Below are positions 29,562 through 39,916 of a stretch of 64,000 nt of DNA, piece after piece. How positions within the stretch are numbered: position 1 is the first letter of the stretch; each line of letters begins with the position of its first letter. Source of the DNA: Buttiauxella sp. A111 (GTDB lineage: Bacteria > Pseudomonadota > Gammaproteobacteria > Enterobacterales > Enterobacteriaceae). The translations under genes and the position numbers were made by a program. The DNA is taken from contig NZ_BJFN01000001.1 in the NCBI RefSeq assembly GCF_014189855.1, positions 930,001 through 994,000 of the forward strand. Direction: 5' to 3'. The notes beneath the pieces are model-generated. The model had not been told where the DNA came from and searched no databases. It saw nothing but the letters and a program-made list of their open reading frames with translations.

Positions 29562-30671
29562 CTACTTAAAATCCACCTTCATTAATTCAGGGATACTGAA
29601 ATCGCGGGTCGTCTCTACACAGCGACTAATGTAGTCAACAAAACGCGGCGGCGGCGACATGCCTAAATCCAGCAGTTTTTTATTGGAAAAACGCACATTT
29701 AGCATGGAGAATTCACCGTACAAACGCATCGCTCTTAGCATCAGGCGCTCGTTGCACGGGCCATAAATCTCTTTGAAATTTCTACGATTTCTTACCAACT
29801 CGCTGTAATCAACCTGCTGATAAGTTGCATAAATAGGGTTTTGATTCAATGCAGATGCCATCGCTCGGTCTATTTCAACAAACTGGGTACTCCCGGCGTC
29901 TCCAGCGGAAATGTGGTAGACCTTTTCGGTCAGTTCAGAACGCCTGGCGAGTAGCAGAAGAGCTTCAGCGCAATAATCGACCGGAATAACATCAATCTTA
30001 TCTTCCATCGAGCACATGAATTTCCCGAGCATTAACGCCATTCGGAAGACCCAAAAAATACTGCTCGACGGGCGACACCCTTCTTCGCTGTGTCCGACGA
30101 CAATCGATGGGCGTGCAATCACCAATGGCAGCTGCGGGCAGTGTTCCATCATTAATTGCTCAATGGTGGATTTAGACCAGGTGTATTGAACTAAATGTTC
30201 TTCTTCCGGTTTGCGCGCCATGCTCTCAGTGACTAAGGTTCCAGCTTCTGGCACGCACGACATGGCGGTTCCCACATGCACAAAACGCACTAAACCAGAA
30301 ACATCAGCCATACGTTTTACAAACTTCAGTGTCCCTTCAACATTCACTTTCCAGATTAACGCATTATCACCAAATGACGCGACGGCGGCGGAGTTAATCA
30401 CATGCGTCACAGAGGAAAGTCTTTCGTCATTCAAAAAGTTTTCTGAATAAGCCAGATCTCCCAGTAATATATTATTTTCATTAATTTTAGAGAGTAATGC
30501 TTCACTACAACCAAAGTTAGCCAGATTATTTTTGATTCGAGCGACACCTTCATTAGCGCTGTCTGCTCTTACTAACAGCAGAATTGATTCAATAGAGGTA
30601 TCAGAAAGCGCCCGCGCTAACACAGCACCGCCCAGAAAGCCTGTTGCACCGGTAATCAGTAGTTTGCTCAT
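29562..30671 (-). CDS. NAD-binding SDR protein, fatty acyl-CoA / thioester reductase-like
   Basis: 369 aa, not in E. coli. Extended SDR with Rossmann motif TGATGFLG at residues 7-14, VINSAAVASFGD near 89-100, HVGTA at 130-134 and the catalytic pair Tyr161/Lys165 in YTWSK followed by STIEQL. This arrangement, with RPSIVVGHSEEG after it, is that of the 'male sterility'/NAD_binding_4 group (fatty acyl-CoA reductases, carboxylic acid reductase R domains). No carrier protein, adenylation domain or membrane anchor is visible. It stands alone between lysP and yeiE with an AT-rich upstream region and visibly lower G+C than its neighbours, which suggests acquisition. Substrate unknown. Confidence 0.82.
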   Translation of the reverse strand: MSKLLITGATGFLGGAVLARALSDTSIESILLLVRADSANEGVARIKNNLANFGCSEALLSKINENNILLGDLAYSENFLNDERLSSVTHVINSAAVASFGDNALIWKVNVEGTLKFVKRMADVSGLVRFVHVGTAMSCVPEAGTLVTESMARKPEEEHLVQYTWSKSTIEQLMMEHCPQLPLVIARPSIVVGHSEEGCRPSSSIFWVFRMALMLGKFMCSMEDKIDVIPVDYCAEALLLLARRSELTEKVYHISAGDAGSTQFVEIDRAMASALNQNPIYATYQQVDYSELVRNRRNFKEIYGPCNERLMLRAMRLYGEFSMLNVRFSNKKLLDLGMSPPPRFVDYISRCVETTRDFSIPELMKVDFK

Positions 30672-31023
30672 TAGAAATACTCTGAATTTAAAAATGCCAT
30701 ATTAAGGGGCGATTTTTAAACACCGCGTCAATAAACCGGACAGAAAAAAGAAATGATGATTATTATTTGAAGTTAATTACATTTCGCAAAAATAATAGAA
30801 AAATAAATTAACATCCGTTTAGAGACGGTGTATTGAGTTTATTTATCATTAATACTATGCGTAACCCAATGGGCAACATTAAATTAACGAATTAAATATA
30901 ATGTCTTCCCGATTATTAAATTCGTTGTTCGACAGCCAGGCGTTGATACGGCCTGAAGGGAGTCAATCACGTCTGGAAACCCAGCACCACTGCTGCGTGT
31001 TGGGCTTCCTGCAAACATGGGCC
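30672..31023. other. AT-rich intergenic region upstream of the SDR gene
   Basis: 352 bp without a gene. The left 230 bp is very AT-rich and should hold the leftward SDR promoter; TATATT-like -10 candidates lie near 30895-30900 on the minus strand, without a convincing -35. The right end, about 30979-31005, has a CCCAGCAC/GTGTTGGG hairpin that could end yeiE transcription. No RNA gene was recognised. Confidence 0.6.
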
Positions 31024-31890
31024 TTACTCGTCGCAATATTTTAAAAAGCGCTGTAATGCGTTCGAAATATGCTTCTGGCGATGATGAATGCGGTACAGAG
31101 TCCTCACCAGTCGCGGCAATGGCACAGGCACTTCCACCAGCGACCCCGCTTCTAACTGTTCTTCAATCACGCGACGTGACAAGCAGCTAATGCCCAGACC
31201 ATGACGCACTGCGTGTTTAATCGCTTCCGAATTACCTAACTCCATGCAGAGCTGGAACTGCGGCAAATGCGAAAGCAGCAAGTAATCAACAATTTCACGG
31301 GTACCAGAGCCTTTTTCACGCAGGATCCACGGTTGTTCTGCCAGGATTTCCAGGGTAATCGGCTGTTGCAAGAAAGGTGCGCTGGGCGGTGCAAAGACAA
31401 CCAGCTCGTCTTCAAGCCAGGGTTCTGTGACCAATTCGGTCATATGGCTTGGCCCTTCAATCAAGCCGATATCGACACGGAAATCCGCCACCGCGTTTAT
31501 CACATCCTGACTATTGCCGACGCTCATTTCCAGGGGGAGTGTCGGGAAATCGCGGCGATAATGGGCAATCATTTCCGGCAGAATATAGTTACCAATGGTG
31601 CTACTGGCGAAAACACGAATGGCGCCGTTATCTTCTTTAAAAAGCTGTTCGACTTCCGCAGCCTGTTCCAGCAAACCCACGACGCGTGGATATAACAAGC
31701 GGCCATGTTCGTTGACCACCAGTCGCTTACCGACGCGGTCGAACAACTGCACCCCCAATTGCCCTTCGAGATCGGACAGTGCGGCACTCACCGCTGATTG
31801 CGACAGCGACAGCATTTGGGATGCCTGGGTAGTGGAGCCGCTTTTGAGGACTTCGGCAAAAACTTCAAGCTGCCGCAGTGTGATATGCAT
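31024..31890 (-). CDS. yeiE: LysR-type regulator YeiE
   Basis: 288 aa (E. coli YeiE 293). N-terminal helix-turn-helix [20 protein letters not shown] with [17 protein letters not shown] (residues 5-45), then a CysB-like co-inducer domain with [15 protein letters not shown]. LysR activators usually control a divergent gene; here that is yeiH, as in E. coli. YeiE homologues have been linked to sulfite response and iron in enterobacteria; the effector is not visible in the sequence. Confidence 0.93.
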   Translation of the reverse strand: MHITLRQLEVFAEVLKSGSTTQASQMLSLSQSAVSAALSDLEGQLGVQLFDRVGKRLVVNEHGRLLYPRVVGLLEQAAEVEQLFKEDNGAIRVFASSTIGNYILPEMIAHYRRDFPTLPLEMSVGNSQDVINAVADFRVDIGLIEGPSHMTELVTEPWLEDELVVFAPPSAPFLQQPITLEILAEQPWILREKGSGTREIVDYLLLSHLPQFQLCMELGNSEAIKHAVRHGLGISCLSRRVIEEQLEAGSLVEVPVPLPRLVRTLYRIHHRQKHISNALQRFLKYCDE

Positions 31891-31918
31891 GGTGGTTACG
31901 CCTTAACACTTATTCAGA

Positions 31919-31940
31919 TTGGTTATAAATATATAATCAA
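31919..31940. promoter_or_regulatory. Inverted repeat between yeiE and yeiH
   Basis: TTGGTTAT (31919-31926) and ATAATCAA (31933-31940) form a 7-of-8 inverted repeat with a six-base spacer, in the 104 bp divergent gap. The size fits a LysR-type site for YeiE. Inference only. Confidence 0.5.
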
Positions 31941-31994
31941 TTTTATTTTTAAACCAGCAGACCCTACACTTTCGCCAACACAAAGGAGAAGGTT

Positions 31995-33044
31995 ATGGCT
32001 ACGTTATCAATTCCCACTCATCGACATTCATTGTGGCATTTTCTGCCTGGCCTTGCGCTGGCAGGGAGCATTACTGCACTGGCTCTGTGGTTGGGTAACA
32101 TTCCTTCCGTTGCCGGCCTTGGACTGGGAGCATTGACGCTCGCCATTCTGTGCGGGATGGTCATCGGCAATACGCTGTACCCGAAAATCTGGCAGCACTG
32201 TGATGGCGGCGTGCTGTTTGCCAAGCAACACTTATTGCGTCTTGGCATTATTCTTTATGGCTTTCGACTGACGTTTTCGCAAATTGCAGATGTCGGTGTC
32301 AGCGGCGTCATTATCGACATTCTGACATTAAGCAGCACCTTTGCCCTCGCCTGCTGGCTGGGTCAAAAAGTATTTGGTCTGGATAAACAGACCAGTTGGT
32401 TAATTGGTGCGGGTAGCAGTATTTGTGGTGCCGCGGCGATTCTGGCGACGGAACCGGTTGTCAAAGCTGAAGCCAGCAAAGTGACCGTGGCCGTCGCAAC
32501 GGTAGTGATTTTCGGTACGCTGGCTATCTTCATTTATCCGATGATGTATCCGTATGTCGCGCAGTGGTTCACGCCGGAAACGTTTGGGATTTATACCGGT
32601 TCGACCATGCATGAAGTGGCGCAAGTCGTGGCTGCTGGGCATGCCATTAGCCCTGAGACTGAAAATGCTGCGGTGATTGCGAAAATGCTGCGCGTCATGA
32701 TGCTGGCACCGTTCCTGATTTTCCTGGCAGCGCGCGTTAAACAGATGGCTCCTGCAGGTCAGGCACAGAAAAGTAAAATTACGATTCCATGGTTTGCAGT
32801 GCTGTTCATTGTTGTGGCGATGTTTAACTCATTGCACCTGCTGCCAACCTGGGCGGTTAATGGCCTGATAACCCTGGATACTTTCATGCTAGCCATGGCG
32901 ATGGCGGCGCTGGGTTTAACGACTCACATCAGCGCGCTGAAAAAAGCCGGTGTGCGTCCACTGTTGATGGCTCTGGTGCTGTTTATCTGGCTTATCGTCG
33001 GTGGTGGCGCGATTAACCTCGGCATACATCATTTAATGGCCTGA
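31995..33044 (+). CDS. yeiH: UPF0324 family membrane protein YeiH
   Basis: 349 aa, the E. coli length, preceded by AAGGAGAAGG. About 10 hydrophobic segments; conserved family segments GAGSSICGAAAILATEPV and GSTMHEVAQVVAAGHA. A putative anion exporter (sulfite has been suggested because of its link to YeiE); not proven. A hairpin separates it from nfo. Confidence 0.93.
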   Translation: MATLSIPTHRHSLWHFLPGLALAGSITALALWLGNIPSVAGLGLGALTLAILCGMVIGNTLYPKIWQHCDGGVLFAKQHLLRLGIILYGFRLTFSQIADVGVSGVIIDILTLSSTFALACWLGQKVFGLDKQTSWLIGAGSSICGAAAILATEPVVKAEASKVTVAVATVVIFGTLAIFIYPMMYPYVAQWFTPETFGIYTGSTMHEVAQVVAAGHAISPETENAAVIAKMLRVMMLAPFLIFLAARVKQMAPAGQAQKSKITIPWFAVLFIVVAMFNSLHLLPTWAVNGLITLDTFMLAMAMAALGLTTHISALKKAGVRPLLMALVLFIWLIVGGGAINLGIHHLMA

Positions 33045-33056
33045 TATTTACTGTCT

Positions 33057-33092
33057 AACCCGCTATCATTGACGGTTTCCCGGTAGCGGGTT
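33057..33092 (+). terminator. Hairpin between yeiH and nfo
   Basis: Perfect 9 bp stem AACCCGCTA/TAGCGGGTT. It has no T-run and lies 13 bases after yeiH, directly before the nfo ribosome-binding site. Confidence 0.55.
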
Positions 33093-33109
33093 ACGACAGG
33101 AGAAGAATG

Positions 33110-33967
33110 ATGAAGTTTATTGGCGCACACGTCAGTGCCGCTGGTGGTCTGGAAAATGCTGCGATTCGCGCGCATGAGCTTGAAGCCACTGCTTTTGCCC
33201 TGTTCACCAAAAACCAACGCCAGTGGCGCGCCGCGCCGCTGAGTGAAGAAGTTATCAGTCAATTCAAACGTGCCTGTGAAAAGTACAATTACGGTCCAGG
33301 CCAAATCCTTCCACACGATAGCTACCTGATTAACCTCGGCCATCCCGTCGAAGAAGCGCTGGAAAAATCCCGCGAAGCCTTTATTGATGAGCTGGAACGC
33401 TGCATGAAGCTGGGTCTGTCCCTGCTGAACTTCCATCCTGGCAGCCACCTGATGCAAATCCCTGAAGAAGAGTGCCTGGCGCGTATCGCGCAGTCGATAA
33501 ACATTGCACTGGATAAGACTGAAGGCGTGACGGCGGTGATTGAAAACACTGCGGGCCAGGGCAGTAATCTCGGTTTCCGCTTTGAGCATTTGGCAGCGAT
33601 CATTGAGGGCGTAGAAGATAAATCTCGCGTCGGCGTTTGTATCGATACCTGCCACGCCTTTGCAGCGGGATACGATCTACGTACTGAAGCCGATTGCGAA
33701 AAAACCTTTGCTGAATTCGACCGTATTGTTGGATTTAAATATTTGCGCGGTATGCACCTGAATGACGCGAAAAGTGCCTTTGGGAGTCGTGTCGACCGCC
33801 ATAACAGCCTGGGTGAAGGCAATATCGGCCATACGCCGTTTGCCTGGATCATGCGCGATAGTCGCTTTGACGGGATCCCAATGATTCTGGAAACGACTAA
33901 CCCGGATATTTGGGCCGAAGAGATTGCCTGGCTAAAAGCTCAGCAACATGAAGAAGCCACGGCTTAA
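33110..33967 (+). CDS. nfo: Endonuclease IV
   Basis: 285 aa from ATG 33110, the E. coli length; the ATG at 33107 is too close to the AGGAGAAG ribosome-binding site. Zinc-dependent AP endonuclease that cuts 5' to abasic sites and removes 3'-blocking groups in base excision repair. All three-zinc ligands are visible in [39 protein letters not shown] and ILET. In E. coli nfo belongs to the SoxRS regulon; no sox box was identified here. The E. coli block yeiI-nupX-rihB-yeiL-psu that follows nfo is missing. Confidence 0.97.
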   Translation: MKFIGAHVSAAGGLENAAIRAHELEATAFALFTKNQRQWRAAPLSEEVISQFKRACEKYNYGPGQILPHDSYLINLGHPVEEALEKSREAFIDELERCMKLGLSLLNFHPGSHLMQIPEEECLARIAQSINIALDKTEGVTAVIENTAGQGSNLGFRFEHLAAIIEGVEDKSRVGVCIDTCHAFAAGYDLRTEADCEKTFAEFDRIVGFKYLRGMHLNDAKSAFGSRVDRHNSLGEGNIGHTPFAWIMRDSRFDGIPMILETTNPDIWAEEIAWLKAQQHEEATA

Positions 33968-33973
33968 ACAAAA

Positions 33974-34003
33974 AAAAGCTCCCTGCAATGCAGGGAGCTT
34001 AGC
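33974..34003. terminator. Bidirectional terminator between nfo and fruA
   Basis: AGCTCCCTGCA/TGCAGGGAGCT perfect 11 bp stem preceded by a run of A, giving a T-tract for leftward fruBKA transcription. Confidence 0.88.
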
Positions 34004-34017
34004 GAATGACCGATAAA

Positions 34018-35709
34018 TTATGCAGTTTTAACCGCTAACTCTGTCTCCGGACGCTTCAGGAAGGCATAAGACAGACCCGCCAGCAACGTACCCGCCACAA
34101 TCGCAATCAGGTAACCCACAACCGGGGTAATCGCACCTGGGATCAGCAGAACAAACAGACCGCCATGCGGAGCCATCAGTTTTGCGCCTACCGCCATCGA
34201 GATTGCGCCAGTTACCGCTCCGCCTACGATACAGCACGGCAGTACACGCATCGGGTCACGGGCAGCGAACGGGATTGCCCCTTCGGTGATAAAGCACAGA
34301 CCCAGAACCATCGCCGCTTTACCGCCCTCTTGCTGCGCCTTGTCGAATTTACGACGCGCGACAAATGTTGCCAGGCCCATGGCTAACGGTGGAACCATCC
34401 CTGCGGCCATAATCGCGGCCATAGGTGCGTAGGTTTGGGTACTCAGCAGACCGACACCAAATGCGTAAGCTGCTTTGTTCACTGGGCCACCCATGTCGGT
34501 ACACATCATGCCGCCAAGAATTGCACCCAGCAGTACCGCATTCGCGGTGCCCATAGTTTGCAGCCAGTGAGTCAAACCTTCGAGGATTTTCGCAACCGGC
34601 GTACCAATCAGGTAAATCATCGCCAGGCCAACAATCAGGCTTGAGAACAGCGGGATGATCAGAATTGGCTTCAACGCTTCCATACTGGCTGGCAGTTTCA
34701 GCTTAGTGCTAATCAGCTTCGCGATGTAACCTGCGAGGAAGCCCGCAATAATACCGCCGATAAAACCAGATCCGGTGCTAACGGCTAACATGCCGCCGAT
34801 AAGACCAGGAGTTAAGCCAGGACGGTCTGCTATGGAAAACGCAATGTAACCCGCAAGAACTGGCACCATCAACGCAAAGGCCGAACCGCCACCGATTTGC
34901 ATCAGTGCTGCTGCCAGCGTGCCGGGTTCTTTAAACGCTTCAATACCGAAAGCAAATGACAGTGCGATACACAAGCCGCCCGCAACAACCATCGGCAGCA
35001 TGTATGAAACACCGGTTAACAGGTGACGATAAGCACCCGCCGCCTCTTTCTTGCCTTCTTTAGCGTTCGAAGCACTCTGGGCGTTCGCAACGAAAGGCGT
35101 TGCTTCAACGACCGCTTTATCCAGCTCTTGTGCGGTTTTCTTCAGCGCCAAACCTGTTGAAGTGCGGTACATCGGCTTACCAGCAAATTTAGCCAGATCC
35201 ACTTCGATATCCGCAGCGACAATCACTAAATCAGCTTCAGCCACTTCTTCTGGTGTAATCGCATTACCCGCACCAACTGAACCACGTGTTTCGACTTTTA
35301 CCCACCAGCCACGTTTTTTAGCTTCGGTTTCAATCGCTTCAGCCGCCATAAAGGTATGCGCGACACCTGTCGGACACGCTGTCACCGCAACGACGCGTTT
35401 TGGACCTTTAGCTGCAGCCACTGGCGCTATATTTACCGGTGCCTTGTAAGGTTTGGCTTTGCTTTTTGCTTCACTTAAAAACAGTTCTGGATGTTGTACC
35501 GCACGGTCGATATCACCGAGGAATACATTTTTGCCATTCAGCGAGTTATCAGCAGGAATCGCGGTACCCACCACAATCGCCATGTCAGCTTCGTTCGGAT
35601 TGTCGATAATCTGCAAGTGCGCTTTCTGCGCCGCGGAGCCGAGCAACGTTTTCGCAAGGTATGCGCGAGCTTGCCCCAGACCAGGTTCGATAATCAGCAG
35701 CGTTTTCAT
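34018..35709 (-). CDS. fruA: PTS fructose-specific EIIBC component FruA
   Basis: 563 aa, the E. coli length. Domain order is IIB' (1-100), IIB with phosphocysteine Cys112 in TACPTGVAHTFMAAEAIE, then a IIC membrane domain from about residue 225. It brings fructose into the cell as fructose 1-phosphate, taking phosphate from FruB. Last gene of fruBKA; the start follows fruK by 16 bases. Confidence 0.97.
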   Translation of the reverse strand: MKTLLIIEPGLGQARAYLAKTLLGSAAQKAHLQIIDNPNEADMAIVVGTAIPADNSLNGKNVFLGDIDRAVQHPELFLSEAKSKAKPYKAPVNIAPVAAAKGPKRVVAVTACPTGVAHTFMAAEAIETEAKKRGWWVKVETRGSVGAGNAITPEEVAEADLVIVAADIEVDLAKFAGKPMYRTSTGLALKKTAQELDKAVVEATPFVANAQSASNAKEGKKEAAGAYRHLLTGVSYMLPMVVAGGLCIALSFAFGIEAFKEPGTLAAALMQIGGGSAFALMVPVLAGYIAFSIADRPGLTPGLIGGMLAVSTGSGFIGGIIAGFLAGYIAKLISTKLKLPASMEALKPILIIPLFSSLIVGLAMIYLIGTPVAKILEGLTHWLQTMGTANAVLLGAILGGMMCTDMGGPVNKAAYAFGVGLLSTQTYAPMAAIMAAGMVPPLAMGLATFVARRKFDKAQQEGGKAAMVLGLCFITEGAIPFAARDPMRVLPCCIVGGAVTGAISMAVGAKLMAPHGGLFVLLIPGAITPVVGYLIAIVAGTLLAGLSYAFLKRPETELAVKTA

Positions 35710-35725
35710 TGTTCCTCTCCTGCTG

Positions 35726-36664
35726 TCAGTTAAAAGGTTTCAGATCAACACGAGCCATCATGGCCGCCAGTTGAGTACGATCGGTGATACCGACGTTGCT
35801 CTGACTTACCGCCAGCGCCGCAACTGCCGTCGCCAGACGTAAAGTATGTTCACTGGATTCACGCATTAACAGGCCGTAGATAAGCCCACCCACCATGGAA
35901 TCCCCGGCACCGACGGTGCTGACGACTTCACACGTTGGCGGCTTCGCTATCCATTCACCGGAGGCGTTAACCCAAAGTGCGCCTTCGGCACCCAGAGAGA
36001 TAACTACATGAGCAATACCCTGTTCACGCAGCGCATGGGCGGCATCAATCACATCTTTCATATCCGGAAGCTTACGGCCAGCCCAAATTTCCAGCTCGCG
36101 GCGATTCGGTTTCACCAACCACGGCGCCGCTTTCAGACCCGCAACTAACGCTTCACGGCTGCTGTCGAAGATGATGCACGGGCACAGGCTACGTAGACGG
36201 GTCATCCAGTCGGTAAACGCTTCCGGGGAGACACCTGCCGGTAAGCTGCCACTGACGCAGACCATGTCAAACTGACCAAGCCAACTAAGTGAATCTGCAA
36301 CAAAACGATCCCAGTCCGACTGAGTCACTTCAAAACCGGAGAAATTCAGGTCGGTGACTTCACCGTCTTTTTCTGTCAGTTTTACGTTGATACGAGTACG
36401 GCCCTGTACAACCTGGAAGCGGTTGGCAATTCCCAACTCGCTGAACAGTTGCTGGAAGCCATCCTGGTTGTCTTTCCCAAGGAAGCCGCCAACAGTGACA
36501 TCGATACCGAGATCTTTCAGAACCTTAGCAACGTTAATGCCTTTACCAGCAGCGTGTAAGCCGGTGGTACGCACCAGATTAACTTCACCACGTTCAATTT
36601 CCGGTGTGTAACCGACCAGGTCGTACGCCGGGTTTAGCGTAATGGTTGCGACGCGACGACTCAT
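35726..36664 (-). CDS. fruK: 1-phosphofructokinase FruK
   Basis: 312 aa, the E. coli length; PfkB family. It phosphorylates fructose 1-phosphate to fructose 1,6-bisphosphate. Signatures: [19 protein letters not shown] near residues 35-53 and the C-terminal ATP site [18 protein letters not shown] with catalytic Asp. It overlaps the fruB stop by four bases, so translation is coupled. Confidence 0.97.
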   Translation of the reverse strand: MSRRVATITLNPAYDLVGYTPEIERGEVNLVRTTGLHAAGKGINVAKVLKDLGIDVTVGGFLGKDNQDGFQQLFSELGIANRFQVVQGRTRINVKLTEKDGEVTDLNFSGFEVTQSDWDRFVADSLSWLGQFDMVCVSGSLPAGVSPEAFTDWMTRLRSLCPCIIFDSSREALVAGLKAAPWLVKPNRRELEIWAGRKLPDMKDVIDAAHALREQGIAHVVISLGAEGALWVNASGEWIAKPPTCEVVSTVGAGDSMVGGLIYGLLMRESSEHTLRLATAVAALAVSQSNVGITDRTQLAAMMARVDLKPFN

Positions 36665-37794
36665 GCTGCCCCCTCGCCCAGACCGGCTGCAACAGCTTCA
36701 CCAATCGCTTTCAGCGCAAGTTCAGCATCGTCGCCCTGTGCAGTAAAGCGCAGGTGGTGGCCTTTCTTCACGCCAAGTGCCACCACTTTCATCAAACTGC
36801 GTCCATTGGCAGGTTTGCCTGTGCCATCAAGGTTGGTCACGGTAATCTCACTATTAAATTGTTTGATGGTGTTCACCAGCACGGTGCCAGGACGAGCATG
36901 TAAACCGTGTTCATTACGAATCTGGAAATCTGCGCTCAGGCTGTTCTGCTCTGGTGCAACGTCGCTGGTCAGCATCGTCAGCAACGCGGGCGCATCCGCA
37001 TTCAGCAAGCGGTCAGCTGTATTGTTGATCAGCATGTCGCTCAGACGGTTAAGCACCTGTAATGGTTGATCGTCGGCCACTGCAACCGTCATCAAAAGCG
37101 ATACCGGTTGGCCTTCAGTTTCAAACGCGCTAACAGGACGGCTGATTGCCACAGCACTGGCAAGGTTGCCTTCAGTGCTGTCGTTTAGCCAAATACCCTG
37201 TCCTAAGTAAAGTGGTTTGTTGGAAATGACATTGCTTACAAACGCCGTGTTTGCCGCACCTGCCTGTTTGATGCGCCCGGCATTTAATGCCTGAAGCGTC
37301 ATCAGGTCGGTGGCAGTCACATCAAGTGCCAGTAATGAGTTGTCAAAAAGCAACGATGCAGACTGTTTTTCGCCCATCAGCAACGCACGGAGCTCTTCTG
37401 CTGAAGTTGCGTTTTTGAGTTGTTCAGCAACGTCGTCATCACTAAGCACATGCGTCAGCTGACGCAGTAAACCAAGGTGCTCGTCAGAGCTCGCGGCGAT
37501 GCCAATAGCAACATAGGCGGTTTGGCCTTCGCCCCACTCAATTCCCTGCGGAAACTGAAATACCTGAACACCCGTTTTCAGCACCAGATCGCGGGTATCG
37601 GTGGTGCCGTGTGGAATGGCAATACCATTACCCAGGTAAGTGGAAGTTTGCAGCTCGCGAGCCAGCATACCTTCCACGTAGCCAATGCTGACGTTGCCCG
37701 CTTGCGCGAGTGCTGCGGCAACCTGACGTATGGCTTCTTCTTTATTTCCGGCGCTCGCCCCCGGATGAATGTCCTGCACAGATAACTGGAACAT
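36661..37794 (-). CDS. fruB: PTS fructose-specific diphosphoryl transfer protein FruB (IIA-HPr)
   Basis: 377 aa (E. coli 376). N-terminal IIA domain with phosphohistidine His62 in NGIAIPHGT, a central M region, and a C-terminal FPr (HPr-like) domain with His299 in [10 protein letters not shown]. It accepts phosphate from Enzyme I and passes it to FruA. First gene of the operon; strong ribosome-binding site AGGAGAGGAG. Two Cra operators lie upstream. Confidence 0.97.
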   Translation of the reverse strand: MFQLSVQDIHPGASAGNKEEAIRQVAAALAQAGNVSIGYVEGMLARELQTSTYLGNGIAIPHGTTDTRDLVLKTGVQVFQFPQGIEWGEGQTAYVAIGIAASSDEHLGLLRQLTHVLSDDDVAEQLKNATSAEELRALLMGEKQSASLLFDNSLLALDVTATDLMTLQALNAGRIKQAGAANTAFVSNVISNKPLYLGQGIWLNDSTEGNLASAVAISRPVSAFETEGQPVSLLMTVAVADDQPLQVLNRLSDMLINNTADRLLNADAPALLTMLTSDVAPEQNSLSADFQIRNEHGLHARPGTVLVNTIKQFNSEITVTNLDGTGKPANGRSLMKVVALGVKKGHHLRFTAQGDDAELALKAIGEAVAAGLGEGAA

Positions 37795-37813
37795 GGGTCT
37801 CCTCTCCTGCTGA

Positions 37814-37895
37814 ATTGAAACGATTCAGCTGTAATGAGAAAAAATGCGCCATCCCACTCCTGAAACCAAATAAGACGACGCTGAAACGTTTCAAT
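37814..37895 (-). promoter_or_regulatory. Two Cra (FruR) operators of fruBKA
   Basis: ATTGAAACGATTCAGC at 37814-37829 and GCTGAAACGTTTCAAT at 37880-37895 both match the Cra palindrome GCTGAAACGTTTCAGC in 13-14 of 16 positions, centres 66 bp apart. E. coli fruB also has two Cra sites, relieved by fructose 1-phosphate. The rest of the 404 bp gap to setB shows no gene; the setB promoter lies somewhere in its right half. Confidence 0.88.
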
Positions 37896-38198
37896 TAGTG
37901 TGCATATTCATCATGATTCAGGCAAGACATGTTGATGTTTCGTTACTGAAATTTAGAGCTTCCGCACATTTCACTCAAACCAGGATGTAAAAGCTGAACG
38001 AGTTAAAGCGGATTCGTCTATTGAACCGTTTTCTCTTTTACTAAGTATGGCGGCAGTTTCATAAAAAGCTAAACGGCAGTTCCCCACTGTGATGGTGATC
38101 CGAAGGGGCTTTTCGTGCCGCCTTTGATTTGATCAACTGTTTATTTACTAACAAGGCGCGTAAACTCCGCGCGTTCATTGATTAGCGACGCCGAGAGC

Positions 38199-39380
38199 AT
38201 GCAAAACTCCCCCATAGCAGCAACCCGTAAGCCCCTTGATTTAACGTCTTCCGCCTTTTTGATTGTCGCTTTTCTAACCGGGATTGCAGGTGCATTACAA
38301 ACTCCAACGCTGAGCCTGTTTCTGACCGAAGAAGTTCATGTTCGTCCAGCAATGGTGGGTTTCTTTTTCACCGGCAGCGCAATTATTGGCATTGCTGTCA
38401 GCCAGTTTCTTGCGGGCCGCTCTGACCGGAAAGGCGATCGGAAAGCACTCATTTTTGTCTGCTGCTTATTAGGCGCGCTCGCTTGCGTGCTATTTGCCTG
38501 GAACCGTAACTATTTTGTGTTGCTGTTCGTCGGGGTTTTTCTCAGCAGTTTTGGCTCAACCGCTAACCCGCAAATGTTTGCCCTGGCGCGTGAACACGCC
38601 GACCGTACCGGTCGCGAGGCCGTCATGTTCAGCTCGATTCTGCGTGCGCAGGTATCGCTTGCCTGGGTGATTGGCCCACCTATCGCTTACGCCCTTGCGT
38701 TAGGTTTTGGATTTACCACGATGTATCTTAGCGCCGCGCTGGCGTTTGTGGTTTGCAGTGTGATGGTACGGATGTTGTTACCATCGATGCGAAAAGAGGT
38801 GGTGACGAAAACAACCACCCTTGAGGCTCCCCGCCGTAATCGCCGTGACGCTCTGCTGTTGTTTGTCGCCTGCACCATGATGTGGGGCTGTAATAGTCTC
38901 TATATCATTAATATGCCGCTCTACATCATTCATGAATTACATCTGCCGGAGAAACTGGCGGGCGTGATGATGGGGACGGCTGCCGGCCTTGAGATCCCCA
39001 CCATGCTGATCGCCGGTTATTACGCCAAACGCTTCGGTAAGCGTTTCCTGATGCGTATTGCCGCAGTTGCGGGTCTGATGTTCTACATTGGGATGCTGAC
39101 GCTGCACAACGAAATCATGCTGCTGGGGTTACAACTGCTGAACGCGATTTTCATCGGTATTTTGGCGGGTATCGGCATGCTCTATTTTCAGGATTTAATG
39201 CCAGGCCAGGCGGGAGCGGCAACCACGCTATATACCAATACCACGCGTGTCGGCTGGATTATCGCGGGGTCGATGGCCGGTGTCGTGGCTGAAATCTGGA
39301 ATTACCACACCGTGTTTTATATCGCGTTAGGAATGATAGCCATCACCGCTTTTTGCATGGTGAAAATCAAAGACATCTAA
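38199..39380 (+). CDS. setB: Sugar efflux transporter SetB
   Basis: 393 aa from ATG 38199, the E. coli length, with GAGAG just upstream; a TTG at 38178 gives an unsupported extension. MFS with 12 segments; segments [20 protein letters not shown] and [19 protein letters not shown] match SetB. Set proteins export glucose, lactose or IPTG; in E. coli SetB has also been linked to chromosome segregation. It is divergent from fruBKA, and its last four bases overlap yeiW on the other strand. Confidence 0.95.
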   Translation: MQNSPIAATRKPLDLTSSAFLIVAFLTGIAGALQTPTLSLFLTEEVHVRPAMVGFFFTGSAIIGIAVSQFLAGRSDRKGDRKALIFVCCLLGALACVLFAWNRNYFVLLFVGVFLSSFGSTANPQMFALAREHADRTGREAVMFSSILRAQVSLAWVIGPPIAYALALGFGFTTMYLSAALAFVVCSVMVRMLLPSMRKEVVTKTTTLEAPRRNRRDALLLFVACTMMWGCNSLYIINMPLYIIHELHLPEKLAGVMMGTAAGLEIPTMLIAGYYAKRFGKRFLMRIAAVAGLMFYIGMLTLHNEIMLLGLQLLNAIFIGILAGIGMLYFQDLMPGQAGAATTLYTNTTRVGWIIAGSMAGVVAEIWNYHTVFYIALGMIAITAFCMVKIKDI

Positions 39381-39631
39381 GGGGCGGTCGCCGCTTCGAG
39401 ATAAATCAGGTAATCCATGGCTTGTTGGCGCGTCGTGCCACACATTTCACGCGAGGCTTGCAGGCTTGCACAGACCTTGGGTCTTAGCGGTGAAAGGAAG
39501 ATTTTACAACGCATGTCGGTACCAAGCTGAACGCATGACGTATTAGCCGGTTTGCCATTTGGCATGCCGGGGATTGGGCTGGATACGGAAGGCGCGGTGC
39601 AACATGCGCCGCAATCGGGACGACAGTCCAT
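39377..39631 (-). CDS. yeiW: Small cysteine-rich YkgJ-family protein YeiW (UPF0153)
   Basis: 84 aa from ATG 39631, same as E. coli YeiW. A longer open frame to 39718 runs into the ERIC element and is not supported. Cysteine cluster [10 protein letters not shown] at the N-terminus plus three later Cys (in TSCVQ, RCKIF and KVCAS) form the zinc/iron-binding signature of the YkgJ group. Function unknown. It overlaps the setB 3' end tail to tail by four bases. Confidence 0.88.
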   Translation of the reverse strand: MDCRPDCGACCTAPSVSSPIPGMPNGKPANTSCVQLGTDMRCKIFLSPLRPKVCASLQASREMCGTTRQQAMDYLIYLEAATAP

Positions 39632-39713
39632 CTGCAATGCTCCGGTGGGCTGACAAGGATCTGGACTGTAGCAGTAGCAACGCGGCTTTACTACGTTAAC
39701 TACATTACTCCAG

Positions 39714-39834
39714 CCCAAAATAATTCAGGTTGCATCGCGGCGGCAAGTGAACGCATCCCGATGAGCTTACTAAAGTAAGTGATTCGGGTAAGTGAACGCA
39801 GCCAACAAAGAGGCAGCTTGAAGTATGAAGGGTA
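39714..39834. repeat. ERIC element 4
   Basis: Ends CCC/GGGTA, centre GATGAGCTTACTAAAGTAAG, then GCAGCCAACAAAGAGGCAGC. It occupies the yeiW-yeiP divergent gap and is somewhat diverged from the other copies. Confidence 0.9.
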
Positions 39835-39916
39835 GCGAAATCTGCTTGCCTGAACAGCGCCCCGCGAGTAATTTGACGCAATATTTTCGCTCCTCAATTT
39901 TTTACAGGAAACATCG

